From NCBI GenBank assembly GCA_023432805.1, contig JAEYUG010000071.1, positions 1 to 55,802 on the forward strand: a stretch of DNA of 55,802 nt. Reading direction: 5' to 3'. This document shows, piece after piece, positions 35,702 to 45,336 of this stretch. The notes under the pieces are model-generated. The model had not been told where the DNA came from. It ran no database searches and worked only from the letters and a program-made list of their open reading frames with translations. Source of the DNA: Bacteroidota bacterium. GTDB lineage: Bacteria; Bacteroidota; Ignavibacteria; SZUA-365. The number at the start of each line of letters is the position of its first letter. Positions within the stretch are counted from its first letter, which is position 1. Position numbers and translations under genes: made by a program.

Positions 35702-36535
35702 TCAGCGGCGGGTGAGGGTCACGACGAACCACTCCTTGTAGGGCGTCGGCTGCTCGCCGTCGCCACCGCGCATGCCGCCGCCGGGACCCATTCCCCCACC
35801 GTGCCTGCCACCACCCGGATATCCACCACCACCCGGATATCCACCACCGCCCGGATACCCGCCGCGTCCCCCGCGCTCCATGCCCTCGCCCTCGCCCTGC
35901 GCGGGTCGCTTGCGCGCGAACGAGCCCGTCTCGATGCCGATGCCAAGGGATCCCTCACCCACATCGATCCCGAAGGGATGCACGGTGCTGTGCCGCAGCG
36001 GCACCCGCAGTTCGTACACCAGCAGATCCTGCGCCCGCTCGAGCCGCACCTCCACGCCCCGCGCTTCGACTGTCGACATGGTCGCACCCTCGTCGGAGCC
36101 GTCGTAGAGAAACGTGACCGTCGTCCTGCGTGCATCCTGCGGCAGACCATCCTCGTCGTCCTGACGCCGTTCCCGCATCGGCATCTCCTGCGCACGGCCG
36201 TCGACCGGCATCGGCGGCATGGCGGCGAAGCGCACGCCGAAGCGCTTCTCCCTGCCACCGGCCGGATCGAACCACACGGTCAGGGGACCCCGGAACCGCG
36301 AACGGATCACATCGGTCCGACCCGATATGAGGACGAGATAGAGCGAGGTCGCATCGTTGCGCACGCCGACCCGCACGTCGCTTTCGAGCGTCACCAGCGG
36401 AAGCCCCCGCCAGTCGTCTGCATCACCATCGACAACCACCGCCGTCTCTGTCCATCCACTCTGAAGCGTGGCAGGACCACCGCATCCCGCAATCACAACC
36501 AGCAGCACTCCCACGATGAGAAACACGTTTTTCAC
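35702..36535 (-). CDS. Lipoprotein with DOMON/CBM9-like domain and Gly-rich repeats
   Basis: 277 residues. GTG start at 36535, seven bases after AAGGAG. Lipobox VIAGC at about residue 18. VVVDGDADDWRGLPLV and the following strands resemble CBM9/DOMON-like surface domains. The end holds three consecutive GYPGGG units and further Gly/Met-rich sequence (GGGMGPGGGMRGG), then the closing strand EWFVVTLTRR. Function unknown. Confidence 0.8.
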   Translation of the reverse strand: MKNVFLIVGVLLVVIAGCGGPATLQSGWTETAVVVDGDADDWRGLPLVTLESDVRVGVRNDATSLYLVLISGRTDVIRSRFRGPLTVWFDPAGGREKRFGVRFAAMPPMPVDGRAQEMPMRERRQDDEDGLPQDARRTTVTFLYDGSDEGATMSTVEARGVEVRLERAQDLLVYELRVPLRHSTVHPFGIDVGEGSLGIGIETGSFARKRPAQGEGEGMERGGRGGYPGGGGYPGGGGYPGGGRHGGGMGPGGGMRGGDGEQPTPYKEWFVVTLTRR

Positions 36536-36591
36536 ATCCGATCTCCTTGTCCGGTCAAGATACATTTGACACACGAAGATCGTCAAGGTTC

Positions 36592-37195
36592 ATCTTCAGA
36601 GAGGGACTCGACTTCCGCGGCGGTCGCTGGACCACCATCTACGGAGGCGCCTGCTCGCACATCACCCTCCTCGACTGCGCCATCGGCTACGGCCTCTCCG
36701 GCCTCACCCTCACCAGTGCCGACACAGCGGCTTCCGCACATCACGTGATCGTGGAGCAGTGCATCTTCGATTCGGGCATGAACTTCCGCTATGGTCTCAG
36801 TTCCCTCGGCTCCGTGCCCGGCCTCGAGACATCCACCCGCGGCAGCGAAGACGCCATCCACTTCGGACACGCCGTGCACGACTGCACCGTGCGCTGGTCG
36901 AACTTCACCGGGTGGGGACACATCGGCATCAACTGCTACGCCCCCGACAGCACGCGCCGCGGCGTGCATGACAACCTCTTCTACCGTGAGGACGGCACCG
37001 CGCGCGTGCGCCACTACGGCACGCTACGCAACGTGGCAGACCTCGCCCTCCACAGCGGAAGCCACGGCAACCTGTTCACCAGCAATATCGAAGCCGATCC
37101 CTGGCTGCAGGATCTCAGGCGCCGCAACCACCGTCCCTACCGCTTGTCGCCCTGCATCGACGATCATCGCCGCGGGACTGCTCGTACTGGAATGA
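36592..37195 (+). pseudogene. Decayed parallel beta-helix protein
   Basis: About 200 residues of right-handed beta-helix (NosD/pectate-lyase-like) sequence are open: GACSHITLLDCAIGYGLSGLTL, HHVIVEQCIFDSG, VHDCTVRWSNFTGWG and TSNIEADPWLQD (each shortened). There is no signal peptide, start codon or ribosome-binding site at the 5' end, and near 37110 the sequence seems to change frame before stopping at about 37195. A truncated remnant of a secreted protein. The rest of 37196-37369 is promoter sequence for the OmpA gene. Confidence 0.6.
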
Positions 37196-37251
37196 CGCAC
37201 GGCTGTGCGCAGGCGGCACGCCATGATAAAAGCACATACCAATCCGATAAT

Positions 37252-37281
37252 ACGTACATTGCCATCGATTGCATTGTACGT
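37252..37281. promoter_or_regulatory. Inverted repeat upstream of the OmpA/TSP3 gene
   Basis: ACGTACATTGC (37252-37262) and GCATTGTACGT (37271-37281) pair with one mismatch around an 8-bp centre, about 90 bases before the ATG. Operator candidate; the regulator is unknown. Confidence 0.45.
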
Positions 37282-37369
37282 CTCACATTCTGCCAACCCG
37301 GCACCCACTCGACGCTCGTAGTCGCGTGCGGGTTTTCATACACTGTTCAACGAACGTTTGGAGTGAGTC

Positions 37370-38938
37370 ATGAAACACCTCACTATCATCACGGCGCTCG
37401 CAGCACTCCTTCTCTGGGCTGTCCCCCCCGTTCAGGCGCAGTATGTCGATCAGGACTTCGGGTGCGGTTTCAGCCTCGGCGCAACGCATGGACTGACCGA
37501 GCAGAACAACGGCGCCTTCACGGCCATCGGTCGCGCGTACCTTCGCCATGGTCTCATGCGTCACCTGACCGGCGAACTCAACCTCGCAACGGGAACCGTC
37601 AGGGGGAGGGATTTCCGAGCGAAGATCAATCCCATCGAAGCGCGGCTACTCTTCAGTCCGTTCGATCTCTCGTCGTTCAACATCTACGCCTATGCCGGTG
37701 CGGGCGTCATGCACCACCGCTACTTCGACACACGTCGCGACGAGCAGTTGCACCGAGACGAGGGCAACTGGATGGGCGTGATTCCCGTCGGACTCGGCAT
37801 GCAGCTGCGCCTCGACGAGCACGTGAATTTCGAGGTCATCGGCGGATACACGCACGGTCTGGCCGACAACCTCAATCGTCTCGAGGGCGGACCCACCGAC
37901 GCCTATTGGCACCTGAGTTTCGGTCTGACGTGGATCGAGGCGGGCGACAGCGACAGCGACAAGGACGGCCTCACCTCGCGTGAGGAACGCGAACTCGGAA
38001 CAGACCCCGGCAATCCCGACACCGATGGCGACGGACTGATGGACGGCACGGAGGTGCGCACGCACAAAACCGATCCGTTGGTCGCCGACAGCGACCGCGA
38101 TCTGCTGTCAGACGGTGAGGAAGTCAATGTGCACAACACCCACCCGCTGAGGGCCGACACCGACGACGACGGTCTCGGCGACGGTGCGGAAGTGCAGCAG
38201 CACAAGACCGATCCCCGAAAGGCCGACACCGACGACGACGGTCTCAAGGATGGCGAGGAGGTCACCACGACGCTCACCAATCCCCTCAAGGCCGATACCG
38301 ACAACGACGGACTGAAGGACGGTGCCGAAGTGCGCACCTACAAGACCGATCCCGTCAAGCCCGACACCGACGGAGACACCCTCGGCGACGGCGACGAGGT
38401 GAACAAGTACGGCAGCAATCCTCTCATGCTCGACAGCGACGGCGACACGCTCAACGACGACGTCGAGGTGAACACGCATCGCACCAAGCCCGGCGTGGCC
38501 GACACCGACGGTGGATCGGTCGACGACGGCGCCGAAGTGAAGCGCGGCACCGATCCCCTCGACCGCAAGGACGATGTGCAGCTCAAGGCCGAGGTCGGCA
38601 AGGCGCTCGTACTCGAGGGAATCGTCTTCAACACCGGCAGCGCAGAGATCCTGCCCGCCAGCGAAGACATTCTGCAGCAGGCCTACAACACACTGCGATT
38701 CAACCCTGACATCATCGTTCAGATCACAGGCCACACCGACAGCCGCGGCTCAAAGGCAAAGAACATGAAGCTGTCCGACAACCGCGCGAAGTCCGTCCGT
38801 GACTGGCTGGTTGCGAAGGGCATCGATGCTGCGCGCCTGAGTGCGAAGGGCTTCGGACCCGATCGTCCCGCCGCATCGAACGACACGGAGGAGGGACGCC
38901 AGAAGAACCGCCGCATCGAATTCGTGCGCACACGGTAA
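37370..38938 (+). CDS. OmpA-family outer-membrane protein with thrombospondin type 3 repeats
   Basis: 522 residues. Signal peptide to about 23, a barrel-like N-terminal half (about 24-185), then about eight calcium-binding TSP3 repeats at 190-400 (pattern DTDxDGLxDGxEV...TDP at 23-25 residue steps). An OmpA/MotB peptidoglycan-binding domain (about 415-522) contains TGHTDSRGS, NRAKSVRDWLV and RQKNRRIEF. Anchors the outer membrane to the wall. GGAG lies just before ATG 37370, and a perfect terminator follows. Confidence 0.95.
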   Translation: MKHLTIITALAALLLWAVPPVQAQYVDQDFGCGFSLGATHGLTEQNNGAFTAIGRAYLRHGLMRHLTGELNLATGTVRGRDFRAKINPIEARLLFSPFDLSSFNIYAYAGAGVMHHRYFDTRRDEQLHRDEGNWMGVIPVGLGMQLRLDEHVNFEVIGGYTHGLADNLNRLEGGPTDAYWHLSFGLTWIEAGDSDSDKDGLTSREERELGTDPGNPDTDGDGLMDGTEVRTHKTDPLVADSDRDLLSDGEEVNVHNTHPLRADTDDDGLGDGAEVQQHKTDPRKADTDDDGLKDGEEVTTTLTNPLKADTDNDGLKDGAEVRTYKTDPVKPDTDGDTLGDGDEVNKYGSNPLMLDSDGDTLNDDVEVNTHRTKPGVADTDGGSVDDGAEVKRGTDPLDRKDDVQLKAEVGKALVLEGIVFNTGSAEILPASEDILQQAYNTLRFNPDIIVQITGHTDSRGSKAKNMKLSDNRAKSVRDWLVAKGIDAARLSAKGFGPDRPAASNDTEEGRQKNRRIEFVRTR

Positions 38939-38960
38939 CAAACTGCACACACATCCGTAC

Positions 38961-38992
38961 AAGCACGACCCGGGACCTCCCGGGTCGTGCTT
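38961..38992 (+). terminator. Strong terminator after OmpA/TSP3
   Basis: Perfect 14-bp stem AAGCACGACCCGGG / CCCGGGTCGTGCTT with ACCT loop, followed by TT and a T-rich stretch. Confidence 0.88.
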
Positions 38993-39105
38993 TGTTGCGT
39001 CCTGCGTCCCGGACGATTTCAGCCGGTCGGTCATTTGTACCCATGCGGACCTGAAATTCCTTCTTACATTTGCGCGAGAGTATCCATTCCCAACACAGGC
39101 GGAGC

Positions 39106-40959
39106 ATGAAGCTTCCATCGATTGAACACATCGTCGGCGAGGCCGGCCGGACCGTGCGGCGCTTTCCCGTCGCGCTGCTCGTCGCACTCGTCGGCACCAT
39201 CACATCCCTCATCCTCATCGACACGTCAGACGGCACACAACCGCTCGCGCTGTACAACGTGCTCTTCGCCTGCGTGCTCGGATTTCCCCTGTTCCTCGCG
39301 CTGGCCGTTTCGACAGAAGCGTACCCATGCAGTACCCGCACCTCGGCACTCGCACACACCGTGGTGCTCGTGGCACTCGCCCTCTATGCGTGTTCGCTGC
39401 CGGGAGACATTCCCAATGCACCCGAGATGCACGGAGCGCGACTGGCGCTGCTCTCGATCGCCGCATGGCTCGCCGTCGTGGTGCTGCCCTGGCTACGAAC
39501 GGGCAGGCATCACGGCTTCTGGCAATTCGCACGCGCGCTTGTCATGCGCGCGCTCGCAACCGCTCTGTTCACGGGCGTGCTGTATGCAGGACTCGCCTTC
39601 GCCCTCGCTGCACTCGAGAACCTCTTCGGCATCGAGATCCGCGGCCAGCGCTACGGAGAGCTCGGCGCGTTTCTCGTCGGGATCTTCGCCACATGGTTCT
39701 TCGCCGCCGGCGTGCCACGCGACCTCGACGCGCTCGATGGAGAAATCGAATTTCCCCGCGGACTCAAGATCTTCGCACAGTACATCGTGCTGCCCATTGC
39801 ACTGGTGTATCTGGTGATTCTCTATGCCTACCTCGGAAAGGTGCTCATCGAGTGGGACTGGCCGCGCGGATGGGTGACCGGGCTCGTGCTCGGCTTCGCC
39901 GCGACAGGCAGCTTCTCGCTGCTGCTACTCTTCCCCCTGCGCGAACTGCCCGGCTCGCAGTGGCTGCAGCGAGCCTCACGCTGGTATCACGTGCTGATGC
40001 TGCCGCCTGTGGTCATGATGTTTCTCGCCCTATTCTACCGCATCGGCGACTATGGCATCACCGAACCGCGATATCTCGCCGTCGCCCTCGGCGTGTGGAT
40101 CGTGATCATGAGCGTGTACGGACTGCTTCGCCGCGGACCCGGCATCAAGGCATTCGCCGTGGTGCTCGCCGTGATGGCGCTCGCCGCGAGCTACGGTCCG
40201 TGGAGCGCCTTCGACGTCTCGCGCGCAAGCCAGGTCGGACGCCTGCACGAACTGCTCGCGCGCAACAACCTGCTCGTCGACGGTACCGTGCACAAGACCG
40301 CAGCCGCGGTGCCCGAACTCGACGTGCGCGACATCAGTTCGGTGCTCTCGTACCTGCGTTCAACGCATGGGTATGAAGCGATCGAGTCCTGGTTCGACGC
40401 GCCCCTGCGCAAGGATGGATCCGATCAGTTCATCGAACCGAACGACGTCGCCGCCCTCATCGGCATCGAGTATGTGCGCAGCTGGGTGTCGGCCGAGGGC
40501 ACGGAGATCAGCTTCCGCGCGAACCGCGATGCGGCCAGCGATGTCGCCGGCTACGATCATCTGCTGCCCTCGCAGACGTTGTCGCAGTTCCTTTCCGAAC
40601 GCAACTACAAGAGCGCCGGCATCACGCTGCGCGCGAGCGGCGATTTCGGAACCCTCACCGTCCTGCGCAGCGAGGCCGATCGCGCCGTCGACTCCGTGCA
40701 GGTCGACATGCGTGCGCTCGCCGAGCGCCTCGTGCGCGAGTACGCGTCGCGCAACGTCGACGATGTGCCCCTCGATGCCATGACCGTCGACGCCTCGACG
40801 CCCACCTTCGGCGTGCGCGTCATCGTGCGCATCTTGGAGGCCCGCCGTGAAGGCGGCGCGACCATGCCGCGTTCCTACAATCTTGACGTGCTCACCCGCA
40901 CCCTTCCTGCAATGACAGCACCATTGACTTCGACACCGGGTGCTCCACCTGCGCAGTAA
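39106..40959 (+). CDS. DUF4153 membrane protein
   Basis: 617 residues. The N-terminal half has about ten membrane helices (first at about 23-40) with IVGEAGRTVRRFPVALLVAL typical of DUF4153. The second half from about 380 is soluble (SVLSYLRSTHGYEAIESWF onward). Function of the family unknown. The ATG at 39106 with GCGGAG upstream is preferred over 39070. Confidence 0.85.
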   Translation: MKLPSIEHIVGEAGRTVRRFPVALLVALVGTITSLILIDTSDGTQPLALYNVLFACVLGFPLFLALAVSTEAYPCSTRTSALAHTVVLVALALYACSLPGDIPNAPEMHGARLALLSIAAWLAVVVLPWLRTGRHHGFWQFARALVMRALATALFTGVLYAGLAFALAALENLFGIEIRGQRYGELGAFLVGIFATWFFAAGVPRDLDALDGEIEFPRGLKIFAQYIVLPIALVYLVILYAYLGKVLIEWDWPRGWVTGLVLGFAATGSFSLLLLFPLRELPGSQWLQRASRWYHVLMLPPVVMMFLALFYRIGDYGITEPRYLAVALGVWIVIMSVYGLLRRGPGIKAFAVVLAVMALAASYGPWSAFDVSRASQVGRLHELLARNNLLVDGTVHKTAAAVPELDVRDISSVLSYLRSTHGYEAIESWFDAPLRKDGSDQFIEPNDVAALIGIEYVRSWVSAEGTEISFRANRDAASDVAGYDHLLPSQTLSQFLSERNYKSAGITLRASGDFGTLTVLRSEADRAVDSVQVDMRALAERLVREYASRNVDDVPLDAMTVDASTPTFGVRVIVRILEARREGGATMPRSYNLDVLTRTLPAMTAPLTSTPGAPPAQ

Positions 40960-40981
40960 TCCTGCGCAGTCCCCTATAGCA

Positions 40982-41016
40982 ACACACGCCGCCGCATCAA
41001 CTGCGACGGCGTGTGT
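40982..41016. terminator. Bidirectional terminator hairpin between convergent genes
   Basis: ACACACGCCGCCGCA (40982-40996) pairs with TGCGACGGCGTGTGT (41002-41016) at 14 of 15 positions around TCAAC. Lies between the DUF4153 stop and the DUF2892 stop. Confidence 0.7.
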
Positions 41017-41041
41017 GCATGGGACCGCAACTCCCTTGGCG

Positions 41042-41242
41042 TTACGTCTTCTGTACCGGACATGTGCTCATGCCGAACAGCGAGTAGAGCGGACAGCTCT
41101 TCATCGCGGCGGTGGCGAGCAGTATCACCCCCGCAAGGCCGATCCAGCGAATCGAACCCTCAAGCACAAAGACGAGAATGAGCAGCGCAAGGCCGAGCAC
41201 GATGCGAATCATGCGATCTGCAGAACCGACGTTTTCCTTCAA
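41042..41242 (-). CDS. DUF2892 small membrane protein
   Basis: 66 residues. Begins with the family pattern (L/M)KENVGSADRMIRIVLGLALL, followed by a second helix and KSCPLYSLFGMSTCP with two Cys. The codon at the conserved start is TTG (41242), six bases after GGAGG, so TTG is the likely start; upstream ATGs give a nonconserved tail. Confidence 0.85.
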   Translation of the reverse strand: MKENVGSADRMIRIVLGLALLILVFVLEGSIRWIGLAGVILLATAAMKSCPLYSLFGMSTCPVQKT

Positions 41243-41412
41243 GGTAAACCTCCATGGGTGTACGAGTGATGGTGCATTCATGAACAATGATGAGATGCAG
41301 CAGATCGCGCATCGATCCATGTCGGAATACTCCTGTCCCACGGGGTGCTTTGGGTTCCGGTGATCGACACTGGCCACCTACGATCACTGCGCCAGTGAGA
41401 GGACTCTTGTGA

Positions 41413-41535
41413 TCAGGCGAGCAGACCCGGATTCAGCTTCTCGCTTTTCTTTTCGCGTTTGGTCGCCTTTTTTTCCTTCATCGTTTTCGCAGGAGACTTC
41501 TTGGAACTCTTTTTGGTGTTCTGACTTTTACTCAT
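41413..41535 (-). CDS. Lys-rich 40-residue basic peptide
   Basis: The frame gives a 40-residue protein with about 15 Lys (MSKSQNTKKSSKKSPAKTMK at the start), ending KLNPGLLA. Its ATG overlaps the stop of the GH130 gene (ATGA, 41532-41535), so it is translated with that operon. No enzymatic domain; nucleic-acid or polyanion binding is possible. Shorter than normal gene-calling limits. Confidence 0.65.
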   Translation of the reverse strand: MSKSQNTKKSSKKSPAKTMKEKKATKREKKSEKLNPGLLA

Positions 41536-42488
41536 GACTGTTCCTCGTGGGATTGGGTTTCAAGCCAGGCGAGCATCTGCGTGATGCTCCCCGTGGCCAG
41601 GGCAACGCTGGTATCAGCGGCGCCGTAATAGACATGCAACGTGTCTGCGTCGGCAGCGAGCGTCCATCCACACGGGAAGACCACATTGCCGACATCTCCC
41701 TGCATTTCGTATGAGGCTTCGGGTCCAAACATCCACTCTTCGCCGCGCCGCAGACACAGTTCAGGTGTGTGCAGATCGAACAGGGCAAGTCCGAGTCTGT
41801 AGAGACAGCCCGACGCGTTGTGCTTGACGCCGTGATAGATCACCAGCCACCCCTGATTCGTCTCGATGGGCGGTGGTGAGAGTCCGATCTTGTTCGCGTC
41901 CCACCAGCCGCCGCGACGCGCCTCGAGCATGAGTTTGTGACTGCCCCAGTGTCGAAGATCGGACGAATAGGAAATCCAGATGTGCGCCCCGACGTCGCTG
42001 ACTGGGCGATGAATCAACGCCCAGTGCTCGCCAATACGGTGCGGAAGCAGTGCAGCATCCTTGTCTTCGGGTGACATGATGACGCCAAACCGCTCGAAGG
42101 TGCGGAAGTCCTCGGTCAGCGCAAGCGCGACACCGGGACCATCGCGCGCATACGCGGTGTAGACCACTGCATATTTTTGCAGTTCGGGCACATACGTGAT
42201 GCGGGGATCCTCGATCCCATACAATTCCTCAGGGTAATGCTCCGGATCAGGCACGAAGGTGGGTTCACTGTCGACGACCCAGTCATCGACACCATTGTTC
42301 GAACGCGCTGCGCAGAGATGCGACAGTCCCCGGCGATCCTCCACACGACACAGCAGAAGCGTCGTCCCGTCGGGCAGCAGAGTAGCTGCGGGATTGAACA
42401 CACTGTGGACAGGATACGGCCAGTCTGCAGCGGAAAGGATGGGGTTGTGCTTGTGTCGATGAAGCAGCTCCGGGTGGAAGTGGTTCAT
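41532..42488 (-). CDS. GH130-family glycosidase/phosphorylase
   Basis: 318 residues forming a five-blade propeller. VHSVFNPAATLLPDGTTLLLCRVEDRRG, YGIEDPRITYV, WALIHRP and GGWWDANKIGLSPPPIET (each in short form) are GH130 motifs, the Asp/Glu in IEDPRI being catalytic. Family members phosphorolyse or hydrolyse mannosides. Overlaps the upstream glycosyltransferase by four bases (ATGA). Confidence 0.92.
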   Translation of the reverse strand: MNHFHPELLHRHKHNPILSAADWPYPVHSVFNPAATLLPDGTTLLLCRVEDRRGLSHLCAARSNNGVDDWVVDSEPTFVPDPEHYPEELYGIEDPRITYVPELQKYAVVYTAYARDGPGVALALTEDFRTFERFGVIMSPEDKDAALLPHRIGEHWALIHRPVSDVGAHIWISYSSDLRHWGSHKLMLEARRGGWWDANKIGLSPPPIETNQGWLVIYHGVKHNASGCLYRLGLALFDLHTPELCLRRGEEWMFGPEASYEMQGDVGNVVFPCGWTLAADADTLHVYYGAADTSVALATGSITQMLAWLETQSHEEQS

Positions 42489-44770
42489 GACGGCACCTCG
42501 GTGTGCTTTGGCGTGTTTTCCTCCACGCGCAGCTCCAGGAGCGACTGCAGGAACGCGAGGGTCGATTCCGCACCCTGATTTTCATTCGCACGATCGGAGT
42601 GGAGTCCGTCGCGGCATCCCCCAGTGCTCGGATCGTACATCGGTGCGTTGAGATCGTTGCGACCGAGGAACCACTCGAAGGCGCGCCGCGCCTCCTTGCG
42701 CCACCGGGTGTCACCGGTCAGCCGGTATGCCTCGAGACACGCCGAGACCGTCGCCTGCGCTTCCACGGGCTGCTGGTCGAAGCGTGCACGGTCTCCCTTG
42801 CGTGTGCAGAAACCGTTGGTGCCGATCGGAACGAAGTGACGCGAGACCTCGTCTGAGCGCTGCATGCCGACAAGCCAGGTGAGCGACTCGCGACCCGCCT
42901 CGGCCATGGCTGCGTTGGGGATCGTCTTTCCGCACAGGAGCAGGGCATGCGGTAATGCCGCATTGCAGTAGGTCAGATCGGATTCGAACCAGTGCCACTC
43001 GTCGGTGCGGGATCGCTGGTAGAGGCCGAGCAGCCGTGTACCGAGTTCCTCGCAGACATCGGCGGCCCGCCTGTCGCCGGAATAGCGCTGGAGATATTCG
43101 TGAATGCCGAGCAGTGCGAAGGCCCAGGCTCGAGGACTCGTCGTCTGCAGGATGGCCGGCAGAGCCCGTTCAAACACATGGCCCGCCATGCTCTGCAGGG
43201 AGGTCGTGTTCGATCGGCCGAGCACGGCACCCAGCGCCCAGAGGGCGCGTCCATGACTGTCGTCGGATCCGCCGTCCTCCAACCAGTTTCGTTGGTAATC
43301 CATGAAGTTCCGGAAGCGGCCGGTCTCGGCATTGAACGCATACCAGAGGAAGGCGAGATAGCGTGATGCCAGCTCGAGGGCCTCGTTGTTGCTGAGCGCT
43401 TCGAGCAGTGCGCTCACCATGAGGGCGCGCGCGTTGTCGTCGGTCGTGTAGCCCTCCGAGTAATTCGGAACGGTGAATACGGCATGCTGCAGCATGCCGG
43501 TCTCGTCGGTCATGTGACGGAGATGGTCGAGCTTCAGCGGGGGGAGCTCGCCGGGATGCTTCTCGAGCACGCGGGCGGCGAAGCCATCGGGAACGAAATG
43601 CCGGCGCTCGGCACGCGCGCGTTCGAAGCTCTCCATGTAGCGGTGCGCAACTTCGGACCAGATCATCGTACGCCCGTACATGTACGCGCGCTTCCGCATG
43701 GCGTGTCGCTTTGCCTCGTGATCCAGCAGATCGATCACGTGTTCGGCCATGGCCGCAGGATCGCGGAAGGGTGTCAGCACGCCACGACCATCCGCCAGCA
43801 GCTCCTCTGCATGCCAATATGGCGTGGAGATGACGGCCTTGCCAGCGCCGACGGTATAGGCGAGCGTGCCCGAGACGATCTGCTGCGGATTGAGATACGG
43901 TGTGATGTAGATGTCGGCTGCGGCAATGAACTTGTTGAGCTCCTCGAGGCTGACGAAGCGATTGTAGAAGATCACGTTGGCCTCGACGCCCTTCTCCTGC
44001 GCAAGCCATTGCAGCGACAGGCGGTAAGTCTCGCCCTCGTGCTGAATCACATGGGGATGCGTGGCGCCGAGTATCAGATACACCACGTTGGGGTAGCGCT
44101 CGACGACGGCGGGCAACGCCGCGACAACCGTCTCGATGCCTTTGTTGGCCGAGAGGAGCCCGAAGCTGAGCAGCACGATCTTGCCCTCGATGCCGAACAG
44201 ATCCTTGTGGAAACTGGGGTCGATGAACGGCACGTCGGGGATCCCATGCGGAACGATGTCGATCTTGTCGCGCGAAACCTGATAGATCTCGTGGAGGTAG
44301 TCTGCGCCGCGTTCACTCATGACGATCAGTCGGTCTGAGAGCGCGGCGGTGGATTCGAGCACGCGCCGCTGATCCGGATCGGGTTCGCGAAGGATGGTGT
44401 GCAGCGTGGTCACGATGGGCATGCGCAGCTCGCGCAGTAGCTCGAGGATGTGCCCTCCGGCGCGTCCGCCGAAGATGCCGTACTCGAACTGCAGATTGAC
44501 CATGTCAACGTTGTTGATGTTCAGAAAGTCTGCTGCACGGCGATAGGATTCGATGTCCTTCTCGGCGAGTTCGAAGCGCACCCGCGACGGATAGGCATAC
44601 CCTTCGTCGGTGTCGTTGACCGGCAGCGCAATGCATGTCGTGTCGGCGTACACACCCGCGACCGCTTCGCACAGATCGGTAGTGAATGTGGCGATGCCGC
44701 ATTGACGCGGGACGTAGTTGCCGATGAAGGCAATACGATTGATGACTGAATGCGCAGGACGATAGTCCAT
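42485..44770 (-). CDS. GT4 glycosyltransferase fused to a helical-toroid C-terminal domain
   Basis: 761 residues. N-terminal GT4/GT-B domain (about 1-400): IGNYVPRQCGIATFTTDL, HGIPDVPF, LLSFGLLSANKGIETVV, E-rich nucleotide site GTLAYTVGAGKAVISTPYW. Residues about 430-740 are all helical, like an alpha/alpha toroid (YTTDDNARALM, WLEDGGSDDSHGRALWALG). ATG 44770 has AGGAG seven bases upstream. Together with GH130 this is a recurrent mannose/mannan-type gene pair; the exact product is unknown. Confidence 0.9.
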   Translation of the reverse strand: MDYRPAHSVINRIAFIGNYVPRQCGIATFTTDLCEAVAGVYADTTCIALPVNDTDEGYAYPSRVRFELAEKDIESYRRAADFLNINNVDMVNLQFEYGIFGGRAGGHILELLRELRMPIVTTLHTILREPDPDQRRVLESTAALSDRLIVMSERGADYLHEIYQVSRDKIDIVPHGIPDVPFIDPSFHKDLFGIEGKIVLLSFGLLSANKGIETVVAALPAVVERYPNVVYLILGATHPHVIQHEGETYRLSLQWLAQEKGVEANVIFYNRFVSLEELNKFIAAADIYITPYLNPQQIVSGTLAYTVGAGKAVISTPYWHAEELLADGRGVLTPFRDPAAMAEHVIDLLDHEAKRHAMRKRAYMYGRTMIWSEVAHRYMESFERARAERRHFVPDGFAARVLEKHPGELPPLKLDHLRHMTDETGMLQHAVFTVPNYSEGYTTDDNARALMVSALLEALSNNEALELASRYLAFLWYAFNAETGRFRNFMDYQRNWLEDGGSDDSHGRALWALGAVLGRSNTTSLQSMAGHVFERALPAILQTTSPRAWAFALLGIHEYLQRYSGDRRAADVCEELGTRLLGLYQRSRTDEWHWFESDLTYCNAALPHALLLCGKTIPNAAMAEAGRESLTWLVGMQRSDEVSRHFVPIGTNGFCTRKGDRARFDQQPVEAQATVSACLEAYRLTGDTRWRKEARRAFEWFLGRNDLNAPMYDPSTGGCRDGLHSDRANENQGAESTLAFLQSLLELRVEENTPKHTEVPS

Positions 44771-44860
44771 GTCGGTACTCCTTGCTTTCCCTGGTTGCCG
44801 CCCGAACGTGTCCCTTGTTGCAGCACGAGTGGATGCACCGCGCACGGGACGCGGTACATT

Positions 44861-44910
44861 GCATTTTTATTGGAAATTATTATCTAATATATCATAATAT
44901 ATGCCACAAC
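44861..44910 (-). promoter_or_regulatory. AT-rich promoter island for the GT4-GH130 operon
   Basis: About 50 bases of nearly pure A/T (repeated TATATTA/ATAATA) in GC-rich DNA directly upstream of the glycosyltransferase gene. Several -10-like boxes, no unique assignment. Confidence 0.4.
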
Positions 44911-44911
44911 C

Positions 44912-44940
44912 AACCAGAGGCGCCCGCGGCGCCTCTGGTT
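44912..44940 (-). terminator. Hairpin after the cupin gene
   Basis: Perfect 13-bp stem AACCAGAGGCGCC/GGCGCCTCTGGTT with a three-base loop, 28 bases past the cupin stop. Confidence 0.65.
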
Positions 44941-44968
44941 CGAACGATGTGACTGCGTGCGGGGAGAT

Positions 44969-45331
44969 TCAGGCTTCGCCGTGCGACGTCTCGGCTGTGA
45001 ACGCCGGCGTGCAGAACGACCAGTACTCGGCGGGGCGACCGAAGGGATTGCTGTAGCGCACGCGCACACCGCGCGGTATGAAGATGCTCTCACCTGCCTT
45101 GACCTCCACGACCTCGTCGGCGAAGTGCACGCGCAGGCGTCCCGCAATCATGATCGTGATTTCATCGAAGTCCGGTGTCTGCGCCGGTTCGCTCCACGCC
45201 TCGGGTGCGATCATATGTGCGATACTGTAGTCGCCCGCCTGCTCACTGGCCCGACCGAAATGCTCTTCGATGCGCTTGCCGTCGCTGGTCGGAACGATGA
45301 AGGGACGGCGCTGCACGATGTACTCTGCCAT
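44969..45331 (-). CDS. Cupin-domain protein
   Basis: 120 residues from ATG 45331 (a GTG at 45340 overlaps the upstream stop as GTGA). Small single cupin with FDEITIMIAGRLRVHF and KAGESIFIPRGVRVRYSNP. Histidine ligands are few, so metal binding or activity is uncertain. Coupled to the GH26-like gene; may bind a sugar or regulate. Confidence 0.82.
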   Translation of the reverse strand: MAEYIVQRRPFIVPTSDGKRIEEHFGRASEQAGDYSIAHMIAPEAWSEPAQTPDFDEITIMIAGRLRVHFADEVVEVKAGESIFIPRGVRVRYSNPFGRPAEYWSFCTPAFTAETSHGEA

Positions 45332-45336
45332 GGGAT

